Source of the DNA: Hyphomicrobiales bacterium
GTDB taxonomy: Bacteria; Pseudomonadota; Alphaproteobacteria; Rhizobiales; Rhizobiaceae
DNA length: 64,000 nucleotides
Direction: 5' to 3'
NCBI GenBank assembly: GCA_900465675.1
Contig: UBJR01000010.1
Span: 1-64,000 of the forward strand
The notes under the pieces are model-generated. The model was given only the letters and a program-made list of their open reading frames with translations. It ran no database searches and was not told where the DNA came from. Positions 51,931 through 60,563 of the stretch are shown in pieces; position 1 is the stretch's first letter, and every line of letters begins with the position of its first letter. The position numbers and the translations under genes were made by a program.

Positions 51931-52925
51931 CAGGAGACCTTCCGGTTGCGGAAGCTCAGGAGCTCCATCCAGAAACCGGCCGACCAGGCGAAATGCATCA
52001 CCATGGCCGAGAGGGCCGCGAGCGGCCCATAAGGATTGCGCTGGCCGACGGCCATCCAGAAGCCGTAGCCGACGCAGGCGATTGCCCAGAGGCTGAAGGG
52101 GATCACGGCGATCCAATTCAGCACGGCAAGAAATGCACCGATGAAGACCGGCACGACTGCAAGCGGCAGCATCTGGCGAAGCTTCGGCATATTGCCATGC
52201 TTCAGGATGTTCTTGGCGCGTCCCCGGCCGTAGCCGAGATATTGCCGGAAGAGCGTTTTCACGCTCGAACGCGGATAATAGATCATCCGCGTCTTGTCGG
52301 TCATCCAGATGCCGAACCCCGCCTTTTTCAGACGGTAGTCCAATTCCGCGTCCTCATTATGGCTGAAGCTCTCATCGTAGCCGCCGACGGTCTCGAAGGC
52401 GTTGACGCGCATCAGCGCGTGATGGCCGTGATCGGTCCAATGGCCCTCGGCACCCTCGCGATGCTTGGAGCCGCCATTGCCGAGCTTGGAGTTCTGGGCA
52501 AAGGCAGTCGCCTTCTGGAACATGCCGAAACCGACCGTTTCCATGGCGACGACGACCGAATCGGCTTCCGTCTCCTGCGCTTCCTCGACGAGGCGCTGGC
52601 AGTAATCGTCCGGATAATCGCCATGGGCGTCGATGCGGATGAAATATTCGTAGTCGCGGCCGAAGGTGCTGACGGCGAGGTTGATCGCTGCGCTTTGCAG
52701 CCGGCGAGGATTGTCGAGCAGGATGACGCGGTGATCCGTTTCGCTAATGCGAGCGACGATCTCGCGCGTGCCGTCTGTGCTGCCGCCATCGGCAACGACG
52801 ATCCGGGCATTGAGGTCGTCGAGCGCCGGATCGAGTTTTTCGATCAGCGGCTCGATATGCTTGGCTTCATTCAGGCAGGGAATGATGATGAGGCTGGAGA
52901 CGCTGCTACGGACATCAGTCTTCAT
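51930..52925 (-). CDS. exoA: succinoglycan glucosyltransferase ExoA (GT2)
   Basis: A 331-residue GT2 enzyme with SLIIIPCLNEAKHIEPLIEK, ARIVVADGGSTDGTREIV, YFIRIDAHGDYPDDYCQRLV and CYLRKAGxxxxDED-like HNEDAELDYRLKKAGFGI. The C-terminal third has two to three hydrophobic helices (LAVVPVFIGAFLAVLNWIAV and after). It adds the first glucose, beta-1,3, to lipid-linked galactose. ATG 52925 has AAGGG ten bases upstream, so it can start independently. However, no stop codon separates it from exoL: the two read through as one frame of 731 codons from 54125. Confidence 0.88.
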   Translation of the reverse strand: MKTDVRSSVSSLIIIPCLNEAKHIEPLIEKLDPALDDLNARIVVADGGSTDGTREIVARISETDHRVILLDNPRRLQSAAINLAVSTFGRDYEYFIRIDAHGDYPDDYCQRLVEEAQETEADSVVVAMETVGFGMFQKATAFAQNSKLGNGGSKHREGAEGHWTDHGHHALMRVNAFETVGGYDESFSHNEDAELDYRLKKAGFGIWMTDKTRMIYYPRSSVKTLFRQYLGYGRGRAKNILKHGNMPKLRQMLPLAVVPVFIGAFLAVLNWIAVIPFSLWAIACVGYGFWMAVGQRNPYGPLAALSAMVMHFAWSAGFWMELLSFRNRKVS

Positions 52926-54125
52926 GGCAGTCAACCCTTCTTGAGCTGCGGGAGCTTTGGGAACGGAACCGGCGCGCCCCTCAGCGGCAGCCGGAACGAG
53001 ATTGGCAAGTGTTTCGATAAGCGCGCGGCAATCGCCGCGATCGGCCATCCATGTGTGTCTGCCGGTATCGGCGACTGCCGATGACAGCGCGCCGTAGCGC
53101 TCAGCCGTCAGGCCTTCGAACATCGCCTGCAGCGCATTGGCTGTTGGTTCGTTCAGCGACAGGCCGAGCTGCTTGTCGGCGAGAAAGCGGTTCGTTTCTG
53201 TGCCGGCGATGCTGAGCGGCACGCTGCCATAAAGGCAGCCTTCATAGAGCCGGTTCGGCAGCAGCCAGCTGGAATTCAGGCCTTCCTCGAAGAAGTCGAT
53301 CGCCCAGGAGAAATGCACCTCGCCATAGATGCTGGCGAGATCCTCCGGGTTCTTGTAGGGGCCGCGGAAGCTCAGGTAGGGCTCGTTGGCAATGAAGCCA
53401 TCGAAATCCTCGAATTCGGAATAGGCGGGGCGGCCGCGCAGGATGACCTCGATCCGGCCTTCCATGCGGCGGGTGAAATCGGCAAGCAGTTCCAGAGACT
53501 TGCGGCAGCGGAGCGCACCGAACCAGCCGATCTTCCAGGGCTCGCCATCGGCGGGCGGCAGGCGCAGCGAGGCTGCCTGCGGCATGCCGTCCAGCGCCAG
53601 AACCTTGTTTTCCAGCAGCATGACCGGCGCCTTGATGGCCGATTTGGTGGCGAAGTAATTGGCGATGAAGGCCGGCGAGCTGGTGATCAGCAGCTTGGCC
53701 TCGCGGCCGAAATGCGCCTCGGCCCGGCGCAGCATCTTGCCCGGCGTACCCTCGTTCGACAGAAGCCGGTGGATATCAAGGCATTCATAGACAACCGGGA
53801 CACCACCGAAGAGCGCGCTGGCGCGATCGGCAACGGCCAATGCTTCCAGATTGCGGCCGATGATGACATCTGGACGCTCGACGCCCTTCAACAGTCCGCG
53901 CAGACGGATTGATGCATTGAAGACCGCGCCGATGCGCTGACCGAACCTGCCGTCGGCTGTTTTGCCCAGTTCGATCGGTGTCACGCCGCTGACCTCGGCC
54001 AGTGCATTGTCGCCGCGGCGAAAGCCGGCGAGGGTCACGGCAGCGCCGCCCTCGGTCAGCATCAGCACGCGGCGGCGCACGGCCGGATCGGCCAGATCAT
54101 GCACCAGGTAAAGGACTTTCAGCAT
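52926..54125 (-). CDS. exoL: succinoglycan glucosyltransferase ExoL, continuous in frame with exoA
   Basis: About 400 residues before the exoA start, matching ExoL: MLKVLYLVHDLADPAVRRRV, MLTEGGAAVTLAGFRRGD, DVIIGRNLEALAVADRAS and YECLDIHRLLSNEG. The C-terminal donor half includes FGALRCRKSLELL and PNRLYEGCLYGSVPLSIAGT. It adds the second glucose (beta-1,4). ATG 54125 has AGGAG six bases upstream; the open frame continues to 54185. There is no stop before exoA. The other frame has a natural-looking end, PKLPQLKKG then TGA at 52931-52933, which one base indel would restore. So this may be a true fusion, a frameshift mutation or a sequencing error. Confidence 0.83.
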
Positions 54126-54209
54126 CAAGGCTCCTGTGCGTGGACCGGCATCGGCCGGAGTCCGTTTCGGGGGTGAGGCAGGCAAGTCTCAGGCCGTCAG
54201 CCTGCCTGC

Positions 54210-55004
54210 TCAGTTGAGCGTGCAGGCGATCGATTCCGGGAACTGGCATTTGTCGCCGGGCGCCGTGTAGGCGATCCGGTCGATCTGCATCGTGGTCGGC
54301 TGGGTGTAGGCGAACCTGCCCATCCAGCCGGCAAGCGTGTCTGTGCCCCAGAGGCTGAAGAAGATCTTCTGCGGGCTTTGCGGGATCTTGCTGGGGTCGG
54401 TGACGTCCTGCACCAGCTTGCCGTTCAGGTAATAGCGCAGCCGGTTCGGCTCCCAGATGAAGGCGTAATCGTTGAAGTCCTGATCGGCGGACTTGCCGAC
54501 CGGCACCAGCTTCTCGTTGCCGCCCTTGGCCTTGATGTACTGGTTCACCTGAACGGTCGAGCTGTCCTTGCCGAGCACTTCGAAATCGATCTCGTCGTGC
54601 TGCTGCTTGTCGGCCGGGCCGATATAGGTGAAGAAGGCCGAGTTCAGGCCGGAGCCGGTCGCGGTCTTGATGCGGGCCTCGTATGTGCCGTAGCTGAAGC
54701 GCTTCTTGGTCTGGATCTCGCCGCACTGGTAGTTGCGGTCCTTCGACTTGCCCTGGGCAAAGCCGAGTTCGAGCTTGCCGTCATCGATCTTCACCTGATC
54801 CTTCGACCAGGTGCAGTTCTGATGCGGGCCGTTGTTCCAGCCGTCGGAAATGTACCAGACGCTGCGGTCGATCTTGTCGAACTCATCGACGAAGGATGTG
54901 CCTGCAGCCTGCTGGGCAGACGCGGGAAGGGCGCCGGCGAGGCCGGCACCGATGATCGTAAAACTCAGGCAAAGCCGTCGAGCATGGGCGATTTTCGTCG
55001 TCAT
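54210..55004 (-). CDS. exoK: endo-1,3-1,4-beta-glycanase ExoK (GH16)
   Basis: A 264-residue secreted glycoside hydrolase. The signal peptide (residues 1-31) ends near LPASAQQA. The GH16 active site is HDEIDFEVLGKD (E-I-D-F-E). The residues NNGPHQNCTWSKDQVKIDDG and RFSYGTYEARIKTATGSGLN are conserved in ExoK. It cuts nascent succinoglycan chains, lowering their size. It lies three bases after exoH and 84 bp before exoL. Confidence 0.92.
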   Translation of the reverse strand: MTTKIAHARRLCLSFTIIGAGLAGALPASAQQAAGTSFVDEFDKIDRSVWYISDGWNNGPHQNCTWSKDQVKIDDGKLELGFAQGKSKDRNYQCGEIQTKKRFSYGTYEARIKTATGSGLNSAFFTYIGPADKQQHDEIDFEVLGKDSSTVQVNQYIKAKGGNEKLVPVGKSADQDFNDYAFIWEPNRLRYYLNGKLVQDVTDPSKIPQSPQKIFFSLWGTDTLAGWMGRFAYTQPTTMQIDRIAYTAPGDKCQFPESIACTLN

Positions 55005-55007
55005 GTG

Positions 55008-56126
55008 TCACCTTCGCTGTGGAACGAAATCAGCCGGGATATCCCGGCGGGATGGGGTTTGCGGACCCTTTTTGGTCCGGCCGCCGGTCAGGACGGCGTA
55101 GGATTTCGGGGCGTTGCTGCGGACGAACCCGTTCGTGAGAACCAGCAGCGGGAAAAGCACCAGCAGGCAGCCGCCGAAGAACAATGGGTAGAAATCGACG
55201 CCGGTCTTGCCCCAGACCATGAAGAGGAAGACCAGCAGCGGATAATGGGCGCAGAAGATCCAGAAGCTGAGGCTTCCGGTCTTCGACAACCGCTGGCCGA
55301 GCGGGGTCTTGATGAGCAGGGCCGAGAGCATCCAGAAGCCGGCAGCGCCGCCGATCGCCAGCGCATTGCGCGACAGTTCCACCCAGTCGGGCATCGAGGG
55401 GCCGGTTGCGTAGATCGCGGTTGCCAGCAGCGCCGAGGCGCCGAGCAGCAGCGCCACGCCCAGCGGTGCGAAACGGTCGAGCGCCTTGATGTCGAGCTTG
55501 TAGAGGCTGGCATAGATGCCGAAGGTGAAGCTGAACAGGATCGAGCGCTTGATGACAATGTAGAGCGGCAGTTCCGGAATCAGCGCCAGCAGCAGCAGCG
55601 ACGACAGCGTTAACACCGGGGCGCGGCGCACCAGCCAGGCAAGGATCGGCGAGATCAGGATGCAGACGAAGAGATCGCGCAGGAAGTAGAGCGGGATATT
55701 CGCCGGAAAGGTTTCGGCGGCAAACAGCTGGCTCAGCAGTTCGCGGAAGGTCGATTCATAGGGGCTGATGACATAGCCGTCGCCGATGCCGATCGCCAGG
55801 ATCGCCAGGACGGCCACGAAAAACAGCGTGTTCCAGATCAGGAACGGCAGGAACACGGTCTGCGCCTTGGTGCGCACCGTCTTGGTGTAGTTGAAGCCTT
55901 CCATGCCGCCGCGAAACAGCAGGTAGCCGGAAATGGCGCTGAGGCACGGAACCCCGACACGGAAGAGCGCTTCGCTCAGGAACACCCGCAGCCAGTCGAA
56001 GAAACCGTAGTTTCCGTTGAACGGCGTATTCGCAGGGTCGAATGGTATGTGGACGAACACAATGCCCGAAATGAGCACGATGCGCATCAGATTGATCCGC
56101 GAGGATACGTTGGCGTCTACGTTCAC
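55008..56126 (-). CDS. exoH: succinoglycan succinyltransferase ExoH
   Basis: An acyltransferase-3 membrane protein of about 372 residues (S. meliloti ExoH is about 370). Around ten helices are visible. The N-terminus SSRINLMRIVLISGIVFVHI is the family start with the conserved histidine, followed by VPCLSAISGYLLFRGG. It succinylates the side chain in the membrane. The start is uncertain: GTG 56126 (GGGGTGA about eight bases upstream) fits ExoH length, with GTG 56138 as an alternative. The open frame continues to 56294 without similarity. It is the first gene of the exoH-K-L-A-M-O-P operon. Confidence 0.85.
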   Translation of the reverse strand: MNVDANVSSRINLMRIVLISGIVFVHIPFDPANTPFNGNYGFFDWLRVFLSEALFRVGVPCLSAISGYLLFRGGMEGFNYTKTVRTKAQTVFLPFLIWNTLFFVAVLAILAIGIGDGYVISPYESTFRELLSQLFAAETFPANIPLYFLRDLFVCILISPILAWLVRRAPVLTLSSLLLLALIPELPLYIVIKRSILFSFTFGIYASLYKLDIKALDRFAPLGVALLLGASALLATAIYATGPSMPDWVELSRNALAIGGAAGFWMLSALLIKTPLGQRLSKTGSLSFWIFCAHYPLLVFLFMVWGKTGVDFYPLFFGGCLLVLFPLLVLTNGFVRSNAPKSYAVLTGGRTKKGPQTPSRRDIPADFVPQRR

Positions 56127-56659
56127 TTTATCTGTCACCCCTGTTGGAGCTGCACCTCCCCTTGCAGCCGTTTCAAAGAGCAGACTCTGGCCCGCAGACG
56201 AAAAGCTAGAGCGTTTTGGCGGAAGAAAATATGGCACTGCAGCAAAAGTGATCGCCGGTCCCGTTTTGTAACGGTGCGAAATTGCGGCTACCATGGCGTG
56301 TCGCGGGCCGGGAAATCAGTTGCAGAAACGCTTGAGCGCCCTTTGCGCCAATGTATTTCCGAAAATGATCATAAAACGTTTGCGGCTGTTGCGAAGCGTG
56401 ATCCGCATGGAAAAGTTTTTCTCATTTGGTGAAGGACATTCTGTGGTTTGTTACAGAACGCGGCCTCTGATTGCGGCCGAAATGTGTCTTCGTCACCCCC
56501 AAATGGGTCTATTCGGCACAGCCAGCGCTGGTGGTCCGATATTCCGTCTTTGACAAATTTCGGCCGGAATGCGCTTCATCATGCTGCGGCGCAACAACTT
56601 GCCGTGCGGGTGACGGGCGCTAGATTCGCACTCACCGCTTCGGCCTGTCAGGAGAAAGA
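56127..56659. promoter_or_regulatory. divergent region between exoH and exoW
   Basis: About 530 bp with no supported gene, AT-richer than its flanks. Promoters for the exoH operon (minus) and exoW (plus) must lie here. I could not assign -35/-10 elements with confidence. Confidence 0.45.
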
Positions 56660-57619
56660 ATGGCGACCTTCACAATCATCATCCCGTTTTACCAGCGCGA
56701 GGACGGCATCCTGCGCCGGGCGCTGGCCTCTGTCTTCGCGCAGAGCTACCGGGATTTCGATGTCCTTGTCGTCGACGACCACTCGCCCTATCCGGCCGAG
56801 GATGAGCTAAAGCCGCTGGGCGCCGATGAGCGGGCAAAAATCACCGTGATCCGCCAGGAAAATGCCGGGCCGGGCGGCGCGCGCAACACCGGGCTCGACA
56901 ACGTGCCTTCGGCCAGCCGCTATGCCGCCTTTCTCGATTCGGATGATATCTGGACGCCAGATCATCTGCAGAACGCCTATGCGGCGATGCAGCGTTTCGA
57001 CGGCGACTGCTATTGGGCCTCGATCCATGGCGGCGAGGAATTCGATTATCACTTCGGCATTGCCGATCTGGAGGTCAGGGAGGGCGCGCACCGGCTTTCT
57101 GACGCCCCGCTGATTATCGAACTGCCCGATATTGCCGGCGTGATGCTGAAGAACTGGGCCTTCCTGCACATGTCCTGCATGGTGATCGGCCGGCCGCTGA
57201 TCGAGACCGTGCGCTTCGATGCAGCACTCAGGCTCGCCGCCGAGGACGTGCTGTTCTTCTGCGACTGCATGCTGGCTGCCCGCCAAGTGCTGCTCTGCGG
57301 CGAAGCCGGTGCGCTGCGCGGCGAGGGGATCAATATCTTCCATGGCGTCGACAACGACTCGCCGCAGTTTCTGAAGCAGCAATTCATTACCTGGATGGCG
57401 CTCGACCGGTTGGAAGCGCGCTTTGCGGCGCGGCCGAAGGAAATCCAGACGATCAAGGATTACAAGACGCGGGCGCGCAAGCAGGCGCTGTGGAGCCAGG
57501 CGAAGCGGGTGCGCAAGGCGCGCATGCCGGACTTTCGCCTGTTGCTGCACTGGGCGCGCCGCGACCCGGCGCTGCTTGCCAGCGCCTTCCAGCTCGCGGG
57601 CGGAAAATTCTCGAAATAG
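56660..57619 (+). CDS. exoW: succinoglycan glucosyltransferase ExoW (GT2)
   Basis: A 319-residue GT2 enzyme, the same length as S. meliloti ExoW. The N-terminus FTIIIPFYQREDGILRRAL and ASVFAQSYRDFDVLVVDD, then NAGPGGARNTGLDNV and AAFLDSDDIWTPDHLQNAY, are characteristic. It adds the sixth (and perhaps seventh) glucose, with beta-1,3 linkage, to the side chain. AGGAG precedes ATG 56660. It converges on exoU with a three-base gap. In S. meliloti exoT lies beside exoW; here no flippase is present. Confidence 0.87.
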   Translation: MATFTIIIPFYQREDGILRRALASVFAQSYRDFDVLVVDDHSPYPAEDELKPLGADERAKITVIRQENAGPGGARNTGLDNVPSASRYAAFLDSDDIWTPDHLQNAYAAMQRFDGDCYWASIHGGEEFDYHFGIADLEVREGAHRLSDAPLIIELPDIAGVMLKNWAFLHMSCMVIGRPLIETVRFDAALRLAAEDVLFFCDCMLAARQVLLCGEAGALRGEGINIFHGVDNDSPQFLKQQFITWMALDRLEARFAARPKEIQTIKDYKTRARKQALWSQAKRVRKARMPDFRLLLHWARRDPALLASAFQLAGGKFSK

Positions 57620-57622
57620 CCG

Positions 57623-58621
57623 TCAGTCGGCGGGCGAGGGGAGCAGGTAGCGCAGGCCGCCGGCACCCTTCGTGGCGATCTCGGCGCCACCGGGGCTGCG
57701 GAAGCGCTCGGTCTTGTCCATGAAGATGCCGCAAGCGATCGCCGGCACGGCTGCAGGGTTCGCCAGCGCATAACCGAGTGCGGCGCCGGGCCCCGACTGC
57801 TTCTTGACGTCGAGGAAGTGGCGCAGTTCGTATTTGCCACGCACATGGCTTTCGTGGCGGCGCACCGCTGCTTCGCCCTCTGAAGTCAGCTTGCAACTCG
57901 CCAGGATCGCGCGATCGGCTTCGTAGAGCTTGCGGATGTCGTCGGTGCGGTGGCTGCCGCTCAGCGAATTGCCGCGCACGACCGCACCGTAACCACACGA
58001 ATGGATCACCTTGTAGCGGGCGCCATTGGCGAGTGCGCGGACATAGAGTTCGTAATCCTCGCCGAGCCGCATCTCCTCGCGGTAGCGCAGCTTGTGCGCA
58101 TCGAGGAAGGACCGGCGCATCACCGGCTTCAGGAAGCCGATCTCGCCGCGGCGGACGCCGCGCTTGGAGATGTTGCCGTCGATGAAGGCGACGAGATCGA
58201 GGAAGAGCGGGCGATCAGGGAAGCTGTCCAGCCGCTCCGGCGCTAGCATCACCGTCTCCGAATCGACGAAGGCGATGTTGTCGGCCACGAAGTCCCAGTC
58301 GTCTTCCGCCAGCATGCGGCTGAAGCGGCCCTCGAAGAAGAAGTCGTCGGCATCGAGGATGGCGATCAGCGGTGCCGTGGAGATTTCGATCGCATGATTG
58401 CGGGCGGCAGAGGGCCCGCGATTCTTTTCGAAGGAGACGACATTCAGCCGTCCGCTTGCATCACCGGCGGCGCGCGCCGCATCGGCCGTACCGTCGCTGG
58501 AGCCGTCGTCGATGACGACCACTTCGGCCACTTCCTTTTCGCGCAAGGCCGAGCTGACGGCCATTCCGATCGTATCGGCCGCGTTCTTCGCGGCGATGAT
58601 CACGCATACGCTTGCACCCAC
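57623..58621 (-). CDS. exoU: succinoglycan glucosyltransferase ExoU (GT2)
   Basis: A 332-residue GT2 enzyme with ASVCVIIAAKNAADTIGMAV, VVVIDDGSSDGTADAAR, NRGPSAARNHAIEIST and IAILDADDFFFEGRFSRML, then DFVADNIAFVD, which is ExoU-like. It adds the fifth glucose, beta-1,6 linked. GTG 58621 has GGAGG eight bases upstream; the frame extends to 58675 without similarity. It lies 113 bp after exoX on the minus strand and could be transcribed from the exoX promoter. Confidence 0.83.
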   Translation of the reverse strand: MGASVCVIIAAKNAADTIGMAVSSALREKEVAEVVVIDDGSSDGTADAARAAGDASGRLNVVSFEKNRGPSAARNHAIEISTAPLIAILDADDFFFEGRFSRMLAEDDWDFVADNIAFVDSETVMLAPERLDSFPDRPLFLDLVAFIDGNISKRGVRRGEIGFLKPVMRRSFLDAHKLRYREEMRLGEDYELYVRALANGARYKVIHSCGYGAVVRGNSLSGSHRTDDIRKLYEADRAILASCKLTSEGEAAVRRHESHVRGKYELRHFLDVKKQSGPGAALGYALANPAAVPAIACGIFMDKTERFRSPGGAEIATKGAGGLRYLLPSPAD

Positions 58622-58734
58622 GTCGTGCCCTCCGTTGTTGGCGCAACAGTTAGGGCGCCGCGGCGGCGGGGGCAATGCGGGAGGTCTTCAAAAGATGTTA
58701 CGCGCGGTCCGGCAGCACTGGCCGGCCTGTCCGT

Positions 58735-59022
58735 TCAGCGGTTGAACGGCTCGGAATTGTTGAACGGGCTGACGGGCAGCTTGTCCTTGTCGTCGCGCGC
58801 CGGCGCCATCGACGGTGCAATGCCTGCGGAAGAGGCGTTGCGCGCCTTGGCTTCCTTCCAGACCATGAAGATCACGCCACCGAAGTAGCCGAGCTGCAGG
58901 AGAACCGCACAGATCGCCGTTTGTATGAGCGTCGTCGTCAGAGAACCGTTCAACACATAGGTTGCCACGGCAAAGACGGCGAGCGCGCCGATCATGCTAA
59001 CGAAAACGCGAGGTGCATACAT
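58735..59022 (-). CDS. exoX: exopolysaccharide production repressor ExoX
   Basis: A 95-residue small membrane protein with two hydrophobic helices (VFVSMIGALAVFAVATYVL and TLIQTAICAVLLQLGYFGGV) and a charged C-terminal tail. This matches ExoX/PsiA-type repressors, which lower exopolysaccharide output post-translationally in proportion to the exoX:exoY ratio, probably by acting on ExoY. It has a strong GGGAGG ribosome site eight bases before ATG 59022, but that site lies in a hairpin (see the leader entry). It is divergent from exoY. Confidence 0.88.
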   Translation of the reverse strand: MYAPRVFVSMIGALAVFAVATYVLNGSLTTTLIQTAICAVLLQLGYFGGVIFMVWKEAKARNASSAGIAPSMAPARDDKDKLPVSPFNNSEPFNR

Positions 59023-59088
59023 GACGTTTGCCTCCCTTTAGGAGGGTTGGTCCAATGAACAGTCATTGAACTCGGGCGCCTCCTAAGG
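59023..59088 (-). promoter_or_regulatory. exoX leader with Shine-Dalgarno-burying hairpin and competing arm
   Basis: On the exoX transcript, CCCTCC-TAAA-GGGAGG (from 59046 to 59031) forms a six-bp GC-rich hairpin that contains the whole ribosome site. Upstream, CCTTAGGAGG (59088-59079) is complementary to CCTCCTAAAGG (59045-59035) with one bulge, so it can pair with the anti-Shine-Dalgarno arm and free the ribosome site. Between them CAATGACTGTTCATTG (from 59069) is another small hairpin. The two structures exclude each other. The layout is seen directly; regulation by it is inference. Confidence 0.55.
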
Positions 59089-59806
59089 TCCCTTTACTCG
59101 ATATATTTTAGCAGGCTCTGAGTTTCAACAGAACGAAAGCATTAGTACCGCTAATCTTTTGTCCGGCGTTGCAGGTTTTCTACAGTATGCGGCTTAAGGT
59201 TTCCTCCTCGCTTTGCCTAAAAACGCCGATTGGGCGGTAACCATGTGATTTGCAGTCCGGGCGGCACGGGTGGGGTGAAATTTACTCAAGGTTGCCTTGA
59301 ATGAGACATTGCACGCCCCAACTCGCGCCACATTTGCATCTCCGGGACAACGCCTGAGGCGCTTATGCGTTCAACTTTTATTACAAAGATTTCATCTAAA
59401 ACGATTTGAGTGTGCGGTGCGAAACTAATGGTGCGCTGCAATAAATTGGGCTGCGCGCAAATAACAATACGGTACTCGCGATAGTGGCCGCACCCTTTTC
59501 GCTAATGCTGCCTGCATTCCCGAAAAGGACTTGTTCTTCAATCTTGTTGCAATGCAAAGCAAACTCTTCCCTCTTTAGTGCAGTGCATCCGAGTTAGTCG
59601 GAAACATTGCATGCTCTGCATATCCATTTGAGCTAATCCTAACGGAAGGAAAAAGTGAACACGGTTTCCAAAAGGGCCCTGTTACAGACCCGTCTTCAAA
59701 TTGTGGCTTAAAAAAACAAAATCCACCCATACACTCCGAACCTGTCAGCGCTACCTCAGCGGCTGAGACTACCGACCAAACGGCAAACATAAGTGGAGTT
59801 AACTCT
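59089..59806. promoter_or_regulatory. long divergent control region between exoX and exoY
   Basis: About 720 bp with no supported gene; a 71-codon minus frame near 59575-59790 has no ribosome site or family. It is AT-rich for this genome, as expected for the main exo promoter region that in S. meliloti receives several regulators. I do not assign individual sites. Confidence 0.5.
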
Positions 59807-60487
59807 ATGAAGTCTGCGACGAGATCGGACAGTACGCCATTCTTTGGCGTGGTTCATGCAAACGTGTTTCCGCCGACCGGCGGGATCATGAAGCGCGCAT
59901 TCGATGTCACCGCTGCATCACTGGGGCTCGTGTTTCTGAGCCCGATCTTTTTGATGGTGATGCTGCTCGTCAAACTAACCGACAAGGGCCCAGCCTTCTA
60001 TGGCCATCGCCGCATCGGTCATAATGGACAGGAATTCCGTTGCCTGAAGTTCCGCACCATGGCGGTCGATGGCGACCGGTTGCTGCAGGAACACCTGCGT
60101 AACAATCCGAAGGCAATGGAAGAGTGGCGTGCGACCCGCAAGCTGCAGGACGATCCGCGTGTTACCGCGGTCGGCAGCGTGCTTCGCAAGCTCAGCCTCG
60201 ATGAGCTGCCGCAGCTCATCAATATCATTCGCGGCGAAATGAGCGTCGTCGGGCCGCGTCCCGTCGTGCGTGACGAACTGGAGCTCTATGAGTCTTCGGC
60301 CGTCTTCTATCTTCAGGCACGTCCCGGCCTCACCGGCCTGTGGCAGATCAGCGGACGCAACGACGTCTCCTATGCCACGCGTGTCGCCTTCGACACCCAC
60401 TATGTCGAAAACTGGTCTCTGACGCGTGACGTCATGATCATCGCCCGGACGATTCCTGCCGTCTGCATGCAGCGCGGCAGCTACTAA
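59807..60487 (+). CDS. exoY: undecaprenyl-phosphate galactosephosphotransferase ExoY
   Basis: A 226-residue priming enzyme, the same length as S. meliloti ExoY. It has one N-terminal hydrophobic segment (AASLGLVFLSPIFLMVMLLV) and the family blocks FYGHRRIGHNGQEFRCLKFR, KLSLDELPQLINIIRGEMSV, then GPRP, and ARPGLTGLWQISGRND. It transfers galactose-1-phosphate to undecaprenyl phosphate, the first step of succinoglycan synthesis. GGAG lies eight bases before ATG 59807. It leads exoY-F-Q-Z. Confidence 0.94.
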   Translation: MKSATRSDSTPFFGVVHANVFPPTGGIMKRAFDVTAASLGLVFLSPIFLMVMLLVKLTDKGPAFYGHRRIGHNGQEFRCLKFRTMAVDGDRLLQEHLRNNPKAMEEWRATRKLQDDPRVTAVGSVLRKLSLDELPQLINIIRGEMSVVGPRPVVRDELELYESSAVFYLQARPGLTGLWQISGRNDVSYATRVAFDTHYVENWSLTRDVMIIARTIPAVCMQRGSY

Positions 60488-60563
60488 CGCCGCTCCCACA
60501 ACTCGACACGTTCGCACGGTGCTGCCCCTATGGCTTGCCGTGCAAATTCACGAGGAAGACTGA

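Noticed and set aside
51888..53084. Plus-strand open frame of 398 codons opposite exoA/exoL
   Set aside because: Shadow of the glucosyltransferase genes; no ribosome site or domain.
59575..59790. 71-codon minus frame in the exoX-exoY gap
   Set aside because: No ribosome site and no protein-like pattern; the region is AT-rich control DNA.
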